Below are positions 1-7,702 of a stretch of DNA of 64,000 bases, one piece after another. Position 1 is the stretch's first letter, and every line of letters begins with the position of its first letter. The position numbers and the translations under genes were made by a program. The DNA comes from Planctomycetota bacterium (GTDB lineage Bacteria; Planctomycetota; UBA1135; GCA-002748355): NCBI GenBank assembly GCA_020638795.1, contig JACKHW010000004.1:310001-374000 (forward strand), given 5' to 3'. The notes beneath the pieces are model-generated. The model had not been told where the DNA came from, did no database searches, and saw only the letters and a program-made list of their open reading frames with translations.

Positions 1-138
1 TCCGGCACGCGTCCCACGCGATCTTAAACGCCTCGCTTGTAGAACGCATCGATTCGCCCCCACTTTCGGCGAAACGATCCGGGTGGCGTAAAACTGCATC
101 ATGCCACCACTTGCGCAATGCAAGCACTCCTGACCTCT
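1..138 (-). pseudogene. J-domain fragment, duplicate of the J-domain at 3.1 kb
   Basis: The minus strand has an open frame that reads LRKWWHDAVL then RHPDRFAESGGESMRSTSEA and continues off the left edge. It contains the HPD tripeptide (codons at 85-77) of a DnaJ J-domain. Nucleotides 29-86 match 3103-3160, inside the intact J-domain gene, at 53 of 58 positions by hand count. The two copies diverge after the shared segment. No ATG begins this frame; GTG at about 138 is only a possible start. It may be a decayed duplicate or a divergent gene whose main part lies outside the window. The homology is clear, but the gene status is uncertain. Confidence 0.45.
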
Positions 139-283
139 CGCATCGCGTTGCATTCGTTTCGGGGTAGGAGCGTAAACGGAGTGGTAGCCGAGATCCGAAA
201 TCCGGCAAAACCGGATCTCGAGTAACACAGCCATGGCACGAATCCAAGGAATAATTTGCAGAGCTTACCGAAGCCGCTGAACC

Positions 284-841
284 ATGAACGATAATCCCCC
301 AGCAGCGAAAACGCCACGCAAGCCCATGTCCGAAGCCAAGAAGCGGGCGCTTAGCCATATCGGCGTTGCCGCTGCCCTACTCACGCTCGGAAGTACCCTC
401 TTTTTTGCAGGCCAGGCATGGGAGTCCTACCGCCTTAGTGATTCGCCCCTGACCTCGGAAGATTATGACATTGCCCTGGCAACCGTCGAAGACGCAATGC
501 TCCTTGCTGGATCAACCGTCGACGGATCTCCACCGCCGACCCGCGCAGTGAAAGACAGCACAATATCGATCTCAGAGACGATCAAAGATCTCGTCACCGC
601 GCAGCTCCTCATTGAAACACTCGACAAAAGGCACGACGCGGATTTTGTGCGCGATGTCTTGCGTGATCGTCTAAAACACCTCAACCAAAAGCACACTGAG
701 ACAACACAGCTCGGAGGAGAGAACACAGAGCCGCCAGAGCTCACGAAAGCTAAGAACGCTGTGACAGAGACCTTCGTCTTCTATCTGCGCGGACTTCACA
801 TGAAACTGTCGAGTTGCAAAGCTGCACTACAAGCAAAGTGA
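284..841 (+). CDS. Hypothetical single-pass membrane protein (185 aa)
   Basis: I do not recognise the family. The protein has a basic, Pro-rich N-terminus, then one hydrophobic segment at about residues 25-46, then a charged, mostly helical soluble part. This fits a type II-like membrane protein with its C-terminus outside the cytoplasm. It stands alone between the J-domain fragment and a convergent minus-strand gene. It is real if the frame is conserved elsewhere; nothing in the sequence shows its job. Confidence 0.55.
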   Translation: MNDNPPAAKTPRKPMSEAKKRALSHIGVAAALLTLGSTLFFAGQAWESYRLSDSPLTSEDYDIALATVEDAMLLAGSTVDGSPPPTRAVKDSTISISETIKDLVTAQLLIETLDKRHDADFVRDVLRDRLKHLNQKHTETTQLGGENTEPPELTKAKNAVTETFVFYLRGLHMKLSSCKAALQAK

Positions 842-1049
842 TAGCTTGCAGCGAGCAGACGACTATCATTCACAGGCCTCGTGAAGATAGCATCGCCCCT
901 GGCCTGCAGCGCCCAGATTCACATCTATCGCCACCTCGCACAAACACCGGCCGCCTTGTCGGCCGAACGCGAATCTGGTAGCTCGACTTCGGCGGCGCAG
1001 CGAAATGAAGCGAACGAGCCATCGAGCACGACAGGTGCGCGTCTCCAAA

Positions 1050-2288
1050 TCACAAGTCAGCATCACCTTCTGCCTCGAACTGAGGGACAAGATGCACATA
1101 CTTGAGAAGATGCGCCGTGACAAGGCACGCTTGAACGAGCCTCAGAACTTGCACGATGAACCTCGTATACGGAATCGGCTCACTCTGGCGCTCAACGAGC
1201 AGTCCGGACACCAGATCGTGCCTGATCGAATGGTGGCCAATGGCGTTTCGGAGCCTTCTGTCGAAGAGAAACGTCCACTGCTTTTCCCAAACCTGGAGTT
1301 CACTAAGAATCCGGACCTTCTCGAAGCTCTTTTGTTTCCGGAATCTCTGCAAGCCGCGAGGGCCTCCGGATGGAAAATTGTCGGGGCCGCCCCGATACAA
1401 CACGTTTAATGTTCCGGCCACGACGAACAAAGCATGATGGCAAGACTCGAAGGTTGTTATATAAACATCACGCAGTTTCGGAAAGTCATCACGAAAAAGG
1501 CGCATCCCCAAGGCTTCGGGGTCACGCCCGGCACGTGCACACATATCAAGCGCAAGCGCCGGTGTGAAAGCACCGGCGTTGCTAAGAAGCAAATCAAGAC
1601 ACCCGAACACGTCGCGCTGCAGGTCGAGAACTTCGCCCTTCGATTGAGAGTAGAATCCAGCTAGAGTAGCACCGCGATTCTCGGTCGCTTTAACAACGAG
1701 ATCAACCCATTCAACCTTCATCAACGCATAGGAGTCATCATTCCAAAGAGGAGCCGTGACAAGATCGAGAGATTTATGGAAGAAATCGTGCCGATCAAGC
1801 CACGTTGGCAGCTTTGGCCACACGTCTCCCCACAAGCGGGCGGCTTCTTGGTCGAAATGAGACCAGTCTTCACTTAAGTAGTAGCTTGCCCAACGCCGAA
1901 TTCCTGGCCAGTTTTGACTGTAGCCTTCTCGATAGTCTCTGAGACGATTGGAGAAATGGGCAATTCGATCACCAAGAATCTGCCCGAGCATTAACCACGG
2001 CGATCCCCCTTTGTCCCTTATATCCGCCGCATGAGGGAGCGAAGGCAGATCGGGATGTAGCGTAATGACTTGATCAGCAGGCAGATGCTCCGAAAGTGCT
2101 TCGCCTGACTCAAGCGTGATTCGACTTCGTGGCGGGCTATATGTAATGAACTGGGTTCCGCGCGTTGGCGCATTGCACTTTCTGCATACGAAGTAAAACG
2201 CTTGCTCATCATCGACCCCGACTCCTATACGCAGATGGATCACAGCAGCACAGCCGGGGCAACGCACGATGTATTTCGCGATGGCCAT
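1050..2288 (-). CDS. Zinc-ribbon protein with a C-terminal HEPN-like motif
   Basis: This 412-aa protein starts with a zinc ribbon (CPGC at residues 10-13 and CRKC at 34-37). A long helical body follows, and near the C-terminus is RNAIGH (about 347-352). That fits the R-X4-6-H active-site pattern of HEPN RNases, with the polar residue often found after the Arg. I chose ATG 2288 because GGGAG lies six bases upstream. HEPN proteins on mobile elements often act as toxins or anti-phage RNases, so defence is a reasonable inference, not an observation. The HEPN call rests on one short motif and a helical context. It could instead be a non-catalytic abortive-infection-like protein. Confidence 0.55.
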   Translation of the reverse strand: MAIAKYIVRCPGCAAVIHLRIGVGVDDEQAFYFVCRKCNAPTRGTQFITYSPPRSRITLESGEALSEHLPADQVITLHPDLPSLPHAADIRDKGGSPWLMLGQILGDRIAHFSNRLRDYREGYSQNWPGIRRWASYYLSEDWSHFDQEAARLWGDVWPKLPTWLDRHDFFHKSLDLVTAPLWNDDSYALMKVEWVDLVVKATENRGATLAGFYSQSKGEVLDLQRDVFGCLDLLLSNAGAFTPALALDMCARAGRDPEALGMRLFRDDFPKLRDVYITTFESCHHALFVVAGTLNVLYRGGPDNFPSGGPRGLQRFRKQKSFEKVRILSELQVWEKQWTFLFDRRLRNAIGHHSIRHDLVSGLLVERQSEPIPYTRFIVQVLRLVQACLVTAHLLKYVHLVPQFEAEGDADL

Positions 2289-2483
2289 GCTACGCTCCCT
2301 TGCCCCAGCGGATCTGGTGGCAGGACTCAACCTCGGGCAGGCCTACTGGCATGACTGCATACCTGTCAATGGGTGCGCCCCCTGCTCAGACGCTGACTCC
2401 TGACCAAGGCTGGAAGGATGCCGCAATTGACGCATGGGGACATCACTGCGAGCATAGCAGCCATCGCGTTTGATGTCCCTACC

Positions 2484-2819
2484 CTACCCCTTGATCCCCG
2501 CCCGGCGAAGCACCTCAGCGACATCGACCGATGACTCCGGCGCGCGTCCCCCCTGCTCTGCAACCTCTTGCTCGCCGAGATCCTGGGCCAGCATGCTCGC
2601 CCACCAGGAGAACGCCCCTTCGCTCGTGAATAGCCGTCCGCCGATACGCGCGGTCGGCAGCCTGCGGCCGCGCACCCCACGCAGCGCCCAGCGGTACGCC
2701 GTCGAATTATGGATGCGCTTGCCGCGCACGACACGCTGCACGAAACGTGCCAGCTCATCCCGGATCGCGATCAGCCGCTCCACTCCGATTCTGATTTCAT
2801 AACGGCCTGCTACTTCCAC
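2484..2819 (-). CDS. DUF1580-like small helix-turn-helix protein
   Basis: A 111-aa protein whose middle (about residues 37-72) has the pattern STAYRWALRGVRG...RLPTARIGGRLFTS. This matches the DUF1580 family, a MerR/excisionase-like winged HTH that I know mainly from Planctomycetota. It probably binds DNA and could be an excisionase-like or regulatory factor of the element. The C-terminal tail is acidic and variable. It lies upstream of, and separate from, the transfer operon on the same strand. The presence of this family is one of the better taxonomic clues that the element is adapted to planctomycetes. Confidence 0.7.
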   Translation of the reverse strand: MEVAGRYEIRIGVERLIAIRDELARFVQRVVRGKRIHNSTAYRWALRGVRGRRLPTARIGGRLFTSEGAFSWWASMLAQDLGEQEVAEQGGRAPESSVDVAEVLRRAGIKG

Positions 2820-2890
2820 CTTTCTTCTCCGTCATCATCATAGACGCACGGGCCGGAGCACTCGGGCAAAGCGCTCCGGCAACATGGGCT

Positions 2891-3049
2891 TCACTTCCTC
2901 AGATGCCGCCACAAAAACTCGGCCCCGCGAGCTGTCGCTTCGGGGTGCCTTGCGGCGGCAGCGGCAGCCTTCTTGACCAAAAAGACTAGCGCCCAGAAGC
3001 CGAGGCACAGATACAGCAGCATCTCGTTGCACCCGAGCAAGGCGATCAT
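2891..3049 (-). CDS. 52-aa membrane peptide coupled to the J-domain gene
   Basis: A short frame begins ATG at 3049 and overlaps the stop of the J-domain gene in an ATGA junction, which suggests translational coupling. It encodes one hydrophobic segment (about residues 10-26) followed by an Ala-rich, basic tail ending HLRK. It is the last gene of the operon that starts with parB at 7006. Its position suggests a membrane partner of the J-domain or coupling proteins; that is inference. I recognise no family. Confidence 0.55.
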   Translation of the reverse strand: MIALLGCNEMLLYLCLGFWALVFLVKKAAAAAARHPEATARGAEFLWRHLRK

Positions 3050-3708
3050 GTGACCCCTCCGGTGCCAATGAGGCGCTCGTACGCTCTGCGCAGCAGCTTG
3101 AACGCCTCGCTTGCAGAACGCATCGATTCACCTCCACTTGCCGCGAAACGATCCGGGTGGTGCAGCTTCACAAGCCGACGAAACGCAGCTTCGATCGCCC
3201 CGCGAGTCGCGCCTTCATCGAGACCGAGCGTCGCCAGGTCTTTGATGCGCGCGATGCGCTCAGTGTCCAGGACTTCGCCCCGACTCGAGGCCGCTCCCCC
3301 GCGATCGTCTGGGATCACGCGGTAGTCGCCTGGCGCATCCGTCATGAAGCGGAAGCCCGGCTCCGGCCGCCACGTGCCTTCTTTTGCGCCGGCGATCACA
3401 TGCGGCGCGCTCCCAAGAGGCAATCCGGGAACCCAGCGAACCGCCTCGCTCTTCGGATCAGCGGGATTGACCCAGTCAAAGCCAGCAGCCGGCCCCCACT
3501 TGCCGGGCGTATCGGCGGCAACCAGGTTCTTGCCTTCCCACGGCGCGCCCGGCACCCAGATCACGCTGTGATCGCCCGGCGTATCGTTCGCCCAGCGGTA
3601 GCCCGGCGCAGGATGCAGTTCGCCGCCCACACGCACCGTATTCCGGGGCACGCGCGTCGACAACCAGAGCTTTGCCAGCCCCAGCATGATGGGATAGAGC
3701 ACAACCAT
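3046..3708 (-). CDS. Membrane-anchored J-domain protein with three GYRW/WVPG-type repeats
   Basis: This 220-aa protein has a short hydrophobic N-terminus (about 3-15). Three related units of about 20 residues follow, near 34-54, 73-95 and 115-133 (PGYRW...VIWVPG, AGFDW...VRWVPG, PGFRF...YRVIPD). A C-terminal J-domain (about 150-215) carries HPD at 184-186. J-domains recruit and stimulate Hsp70 (DnaK). The gene overlaps its neighbours on both sides within the T4CP operon, so it may direct DnaK to the transfer apparatus or to a substrate. A J-domain here is unusual. The J-domain call is firm; the function is inferred. Confidence 0.75.
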   Translation of the reverse strand: MVVLYPIMLGLAKLWLSTRVPRNTVRVGGELHPAPGYRWANDTPGDHSVIWVPGAPWEGKNLVAADTPGKWGPAAGFDWVNPADPKSEAVRWVPGLPLGSAPHVIAGAKEGTWRPEPGFRFMTDAPGDYRVIPDDRGGAASSRGEVLDTERIARIKDLATLGLDEGATRGAIEAAFRRLVKLHHPDRFAASGGESMRSASEAFKLLRRAYERLIGTGGVT

Positions 3709-4025
3709 CAGTCACGCTCCAATTCTGGGGCTTCGCGGGCCGGCTCTTCGCGCGATTGCGCTTGCTCCAGCGCAGCCTGCAAAGACGATGGCTCCTCATC
3801 GCGGTCGAGCTGCTTGCCCTGCTCGTGATCTTCACCCCGGCGAGATTCGGCCACCTCCCCCGGAGTGCGCGTACCGTACAGCCCATATTCCGGCTGCTGG
3901 GCCACATTGGACTCCGGATAAAGGGCCCCGCGAAGCTCGCGAAGGCCTTGCCTGGCCATAGCTGACGCATGGCCTGCACCAATCTTGGTGCTGTCTGCTT
4001 GCTCTTTCACCTTTCCGTCCTCCAC
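3708..4025 (-). CDS. Hypothetical charged protein in the T4CP operon (105 aa)
   Basis: A hydrophilic, Glu/Arg/Gln-rich protein with no membrane segment and a probably disordered C-terminal half. Its stop overlaps the start of the J-domain gene by one base, and only a few bases separate it from the upstream membrane-protein gene. The tight spacing supports expression and shared function. I do not recognise the family. It could be a small adaptor. Confidence 0.55.
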   Translation of the reverse strand: MEDGKVKEQADSTKIGAGHASAMARQGLRELRGALYPESNVAQQPEYGLYGTRTPGEVAESRRGEDHEQGKQLDRDEEPSSLQAALEQAQSREEPAREAPELERD

Positions 4026-4032
4026 CAGTTAA

Positions 4033-4629
4033 TCACCACTTGCCTGCGCGGAACCGTTCCGCGTCATAGCGCTGGGCGATATATGCATCCTTCATGTCCA
4101 TGAGCCTGCGGCGCTCATAGGCAGCCGCCAGCGACACCGAACACATCAAGCCGACTGCGGCGATGACCAGATAGAATCCAAGCGGCTCACTGGTTGACAT
4201 CAGCGCCGCGCCGATCAGCGCTACACAAAGCGGCTCCACGAGCCCTTTTGCGGTGCCCTCACCGAGCCGCCCGCGAAACACAGGCCAGCTGCAAAGCGTC
4301 GGCGTTCCGCTGTAATAGCTATGGCATACGCGGCCGCGCCGCTCCGCGAAGGCCGATCCAATCCGCGCCTTGAGCAGCGCCATAATGAACAAGGCGAGGA
4401 ACACCAAGAGCCCTGTGATGTCATGGCCCTCCCACGCCAACGAATAAAGCAGCACGGCAGGAATTACCGCAGCGGCCGCGCCACCGAAATAGCGTGCCCC
4501 GAAGCCACGGCGCAGGAACACCGCCACCGAAACTTCCAGCACCTGACAGGCGAAGCCCAGCCAGTTCGTCATCATCGCGTGTTGCTCACGCATGGTCGGC
4601 ATGCGTGACATGTCTTGCCCCGGATTCAT
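4033..4629 (-). CDS. Polytopic membrane protein overlapping the coupling ATPase gene
   Basis: The ATG at 4629 overlaps the stop of the coupling ATPase in an ATGA junction and yields 198 aa. Four or five hydrophobic segments are visible (about residues 20-36, 45-65, 70-86, 130-147 and 151-172), with a soluble charged C-terminus. The adjacent coupling ATPase has no membrane helices of its own, although typical VirD4/TraD proteins have two at the N-terminus. This protein may be the membrane anchor supplied in trans. That is inference from context; no family was recognised. Confidence 0.65.
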   Translation of the reverse strand: MNPGQDMSRMPTMREQHAMMTNWLGFACQVLEVSVAVFLRRGFGARYFGGAAAAVIPAVLLYSLAWEGHDITGLLVFLALFIMALLKARIGSAFAERRGRVCHSYYSGTPTLCSWPVFRGRLGEGTAKGLVEPLCVALIGAALMSTSEPLGFYLVIAAVGLMCSVSLAAAYERRRLMDMKDAYIAQRYDAERFRAGKW

Positions 4630-6122
4630 CGCCCACCTCGCCATTGCTCGAATGTCACAGGCATCCAACACTTCTTTGTTGCCTTGAAAGTTCGCCCGCT
4701 CTGGAACACAACCGCATCGACCAGAAAGTCATGCTCCGGCCCGCCCGTCCGCAGCGCCGCAAACTCGGTCGGCTGGATCTCCAGCTCGTACGATTCGCTG
4801 AATCCGGCGCTCTGCTGGCCCGCTTCGGCATAGCCCAGCGCAGCCGCAGCCCAGTCATGTGAAGACTGGCTCGAACTGCTATTGGCGAAATGCTGACGTG
4901 ATCGCCCCACCAAGCCCGATGCCCATTGATTGGTCACCGGGTCGCCATTCGCATGAAAGATTTTTGTGGTGAGGTTGCCGAAAAGCGAGGCGGCTTCCGC
5001 CTTCCCTTTGTCACCTCCGCCCAGAGCTGCATCAAAAGCGCTGGTGGACTGAGACACCATCACGGTGGCGACGCGGGCACTGCGACAGGTCGAAGCAAAC
5101 CGCGCATCTTGCGATGTCACGAAATACTGCGCCTCGTCCATATAGAGGCATATCGGACGAGTTTCCTCAGTCACCTTGCGCCGCTCGATAGCACGCTGGA
5201 AACACTGCTTGAAGATCAGCTGCGCGAGCTGGCCGGTCTCATTGAAACCCAGCACCGGCAGGTCAATCACCAACACCTTCCCCTCGGCCACCACCTCCGG
5301 CGTGACATTCGTGTCGGTGCAAAACAGCTGACGCAGCAGGCCGCGAGCCAATGTCTGCGTAAGTGACGTAAACGTCGTCACGATGGTCGAGCGCGTACGA
5401 TCCGAGAGCGACGGGTACTCCAGGCAGAAATAATCCGTCACCATCTGGAAGTCGGCAGCCTGGATCTCCGGTTTCGCAGCCTTGTCCGCCCGTTGCAGCA
5501 GCGCGAAGCACTCCGACTCTGCCTGCCATGCAGGCGACCTCAACTGCTCCAGCGATAGCGGGGCGGAACTGACAATTTTATGCAGCCCCGTCACCGAAAC
5601 CGGCTCGCCCGCAATCACCTGCAAATCGCAGGCATTTGTCATTAGCTGCAAACAGGCGCGCCGCCAGAAACCCTCATCTTCCTTGCCGCCGCTACCCGAC
5701 GTGCCGCGCTCGGCAACTTCGAGGATCTGTGACAGAAGCTGCACGATATTGGCGCTGATGCCCGCACCGAACGCCGCATGCTCCTGCTCGTAGGCGAGGA
5801 AGTTGAAGCGCAGGTTGCCATCCGCCGAGAAGAAGAGCAGGTCGCCTAACCGCCCCGTCTCCTCGCAGTAGCGCGTCCAGATCTCCCGCTCCTCCGGCTT
5901 TGCCACCAATACGAGCATGCCGTAGCCAGCCGCGAGCATCGATCGCGCAAGCAATGAGCCACTTGACGACGATTTCCCCGACCCAGTAGCCCCCAGGATG
6001 AGCATCCCGGCATAGCTATCGCGGATCGTCCAATGGTCTGACTGCGACAGCGACAGTAGTGGCGTGGATAGATCCCACTGCTGGCGAGCGTCCCGCCTGC
6101 GCTTCGGCCACAGACGCATCAC
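4626..6122 (-). CDS. Soluble VirD4/TraD-type coupling ATPase (T4CP-like)
   Basis: A 498-aa P-loop ATPase of the FtsK/HerA class. Walker A is GATGSGKS (residues 44-51), Walker B is ICLYMDEAQ (about 324-332), and VMVSQS (about 355-360) fits the TraM-recognition/TraD C-terminal region. Such proteins bring the relaxase-DNA complex to a secretion channel and pump DNA. The protein begins directly with the nucleotide-binding domain and lacks the usual N-terminal membrane pair. It overlaps parB upstream (ATGA) and a membrane-protein gene downstream (ATGA). A DNA-translocation ATPase not used for conjugation remains possible. Confidence 0.85.
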   Translation of the reverse strand: MMRLWPKRRRDARQQWDLSTPLLSLSQSDHWTIRDSYAGMLILGATGSGKSSSSGSLLARSMLAAGYGMLVLVAKPEEREIWTRYCEETGRLGDLLFFSADGNLRFNFLAYEQEHAAFGAGISANIVQLLSQILEVAERGTSGSGGKEDEGFWRRACLQLMTNACDLQVIAGEPVSVTGLHKIVSSAPLSLEQLRSPAWQAESECFALLQRADKAAKPEIQAADFQMVTDYFCLEYPSLSDRTRSTIVTTFTSLTQTLARGLLRQLFCTDTNVTPEVVAEGKVLVIDLPVLGFNETGQLAQLIFKQCFQRAIERRKVTEETRPICLYMDEAQYFVTSQDARFASTCRSARVATVMVSQSTSAFDAALGGGDKGKAEAASLFGNLTTKIFHANGDPVTNQWASGLVGRSRQHFANSSSSQSSHDWAAAALGYAEAGQQSAGFSESYELEIQPTEFAALRTGGPEHDFLVDAVVFQSGRTFKATKKCWMPVTFEQWRGGR

Positions 6123-7006
6123 GCTTCCTCCGACTTCACGGCTGACTCGGCGCTGCGTGCTGCCTTGGCTTCATCGCGCAGCTGGATCGCCAGCGCTGAC
6201 AAGGTATGACCCTTGCCTCGCGCCTTGCGCGCGCGAACCAGCAGCGCCTCAACCGCAGCAATCAGCTGGTCGACTGACTCGAGCATCGGCGCGATGACGG
6301 TCACGGTCGTGTCACCGCCGAGCTTGCCAACGAAGCGAACACTCGCACCGCGCCTTGGCGCACTGCGCGATCGCCGTTTCTGACTCTGCACTTTCCCCGC
6401 GATAGCGTCGCGGCTCAGTGCGCCAGCTACCGCCTCGGCTCCCAGGCGCTCCTGCTCCTCGGGGCTGCGCACCGTTGCGATATGGTAGGCAGCACTCGCG
6501 CTGATCTCTTCGCGCTCGAGCTGAGCTTGTACCGCCCCCGGAAGCTCCAGCAGCTTCAAACGCTTCGAGACCGTTCCCGCCCGTATGCCGAGCATCTGGG
6601 CCACCCGCTCCTGACTCTGGCCTGTCGCTTCGATCAGCCTGGCAATCGCTTTTGCCTCCTCCAGCGGCTTTAGCCCCTCGCGCTGGGCAGCGGTCACCAG
6701 CTGGCGCTGGATCACCTCGGCCTCGCTCAACTCACGCGGATCGATCAGAACCGGGACGGCCTCCAGACCCACCAGCCTTGCGGCCCGGAGTCTTCGTTCG
6801 CCATCGTCAAGAACCCACAGCTCCCCCTCGCGGTGCGCCAGCAGTGGCACCAATATGCCTTGCTGGCGAATCGACTGCGCGAGGCCTGCCAGCTCCTCTT
6901 CATCGAACAGCTCCCGCACCTGCATGCGGCAGACAAGCTTGTCGAGCGGCACCATCTGCACGGCCTTCGAGGGCCTATCGCGCCCGCCCGGTGTGCCCGC
7001 ACTCAC
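6119..7006 (-). CDS. parB: ParB-family CTPase/DNA-binding protein
   Basis: I chose GTG at 7006 because GGAGG lies about six bases upstream; this gives 295 aa. The N-terminal ParB domain has DDGERRLRAAR (GERR at 69-72). A HTH follows at about 131-152 (SQERVAQMLGIRAGTVSKRL), then a C-terminal dimerisation-like region. ParB proteins bind parS sites and slide as CTP-gated clamps. Here the gene heads the coupling-protein operon, 22 kb from parA, and parA has its own small partner. This ParB may therefore act as a KorB-like regulator or transfer factor rather than the replicon's partition protein. Confidence 0.85.
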   Translation of the reverse strand: MSAGTPGGRDRPSKAVQMVPLDKLVCRMQVRELFDEEELAGLAQSIRQQGILVPLLAHREGELWVLDDGERRLRAARLVGLEAVPVLIDPRELSEAEVIQRQLVTAAQREGLKPLEEAKAIARLIEATGQSQERVAQMLGIRAGTVSKRLKLLELPGAVQAQLEREEISASAAYHIATVRSPEEQERLGAEAVAGALSRDAIAGKVQSQKRRSRSAPRRGASVRFVGKLGGDTTVTVIAPMLESVDQLIAAVEALLVRARKARGKGHTLSALAIQLRDEAKAARSAESAVKSEEA

Positions 7007-7276
7007 CGAGCACCTCCGATCTCTACAAACATAGCCTCTGGACAACACTCGACGCGCCTTCGCGTATCCGCAACGAGATGCACGGAAAGTACGATGACCG
7101 GCTCAGAGTGCAAAAACTCGGTGTGCGCACCGAAACAAGTGAAACAACGCACCACAGGAAGACCTCCTCGAAGTTCACAGGCACCCCGAATGAAGGCATC
7201 GGTGGCCTGCTCGCCACGGTCTACCAGCAGGCGATTTCAGCTCAAAGCTGTTCCGAACTGTTCCACTTCTGCGGAT

Positions 7277-7618
7277 TCAACCACGACTCGCCCCACGGTT
7301 AAGATGCCGCACTTGCATCTCGAACTCCCGGACAAGCTGCTCTGTTTCGTGAATGCCCCGAGAAAGTCCATACTGCTCGTAAATCTCGCTCAGCGCCTCG
7401 ATCGATTCGGCGCGGGTAATATTCTCTCTCGCGACACGGCACGGAAAAAACGCGTCAACAGGAACACCCGCGATAGCGCGCTCACAAAGGCCACGTTCGA
7501 TACGTTGCGCATCTCTAATATCGGACAGCTTTCGATCTACCAACAGGCCTTCGCGCTGTCGAATATCTCCCAACGTTACACGATCTGTTGGCAATTTAAT
7601 TTCGCTAATATCCAACAA
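7277..7618 (-). CDS. Hypothetical protein, start disrupted by a G7 run (possible frameshift)
   Basis: The minus-strand frame reads LLDISEIKLPTDRV and continues for about 113 aa. The only ATG nearby, just upstream of a run of seven G (c-run 7630-7636 on the plus strand), is out of frame. With eight G it would be in frame and give MGGVYICLLDIS. So either a base is missing from the assembly, the gene is phase-variable, or translation starts at TTG 7618. I do not recognise the family. Confidence 0.4.
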   Translation of the reverse strand: MLDISEIKLPTDRVTLGDIRQREGLLVDRKLSDIRDAQRIERGLCERAIAGVPVDAFFPCRVARENITRAESIEALSEIYEQYGLSRGIHETEQLVREFEMQVRHLNRGASRG

Positions 7619-7702
7619 GCAAATATATACCCCCCCATTTTTGACAAGCAGCGCACTTAGTCAAACCTCCAGCGCGACCACAAACAAAGCTAGATCACCA
7701 TA

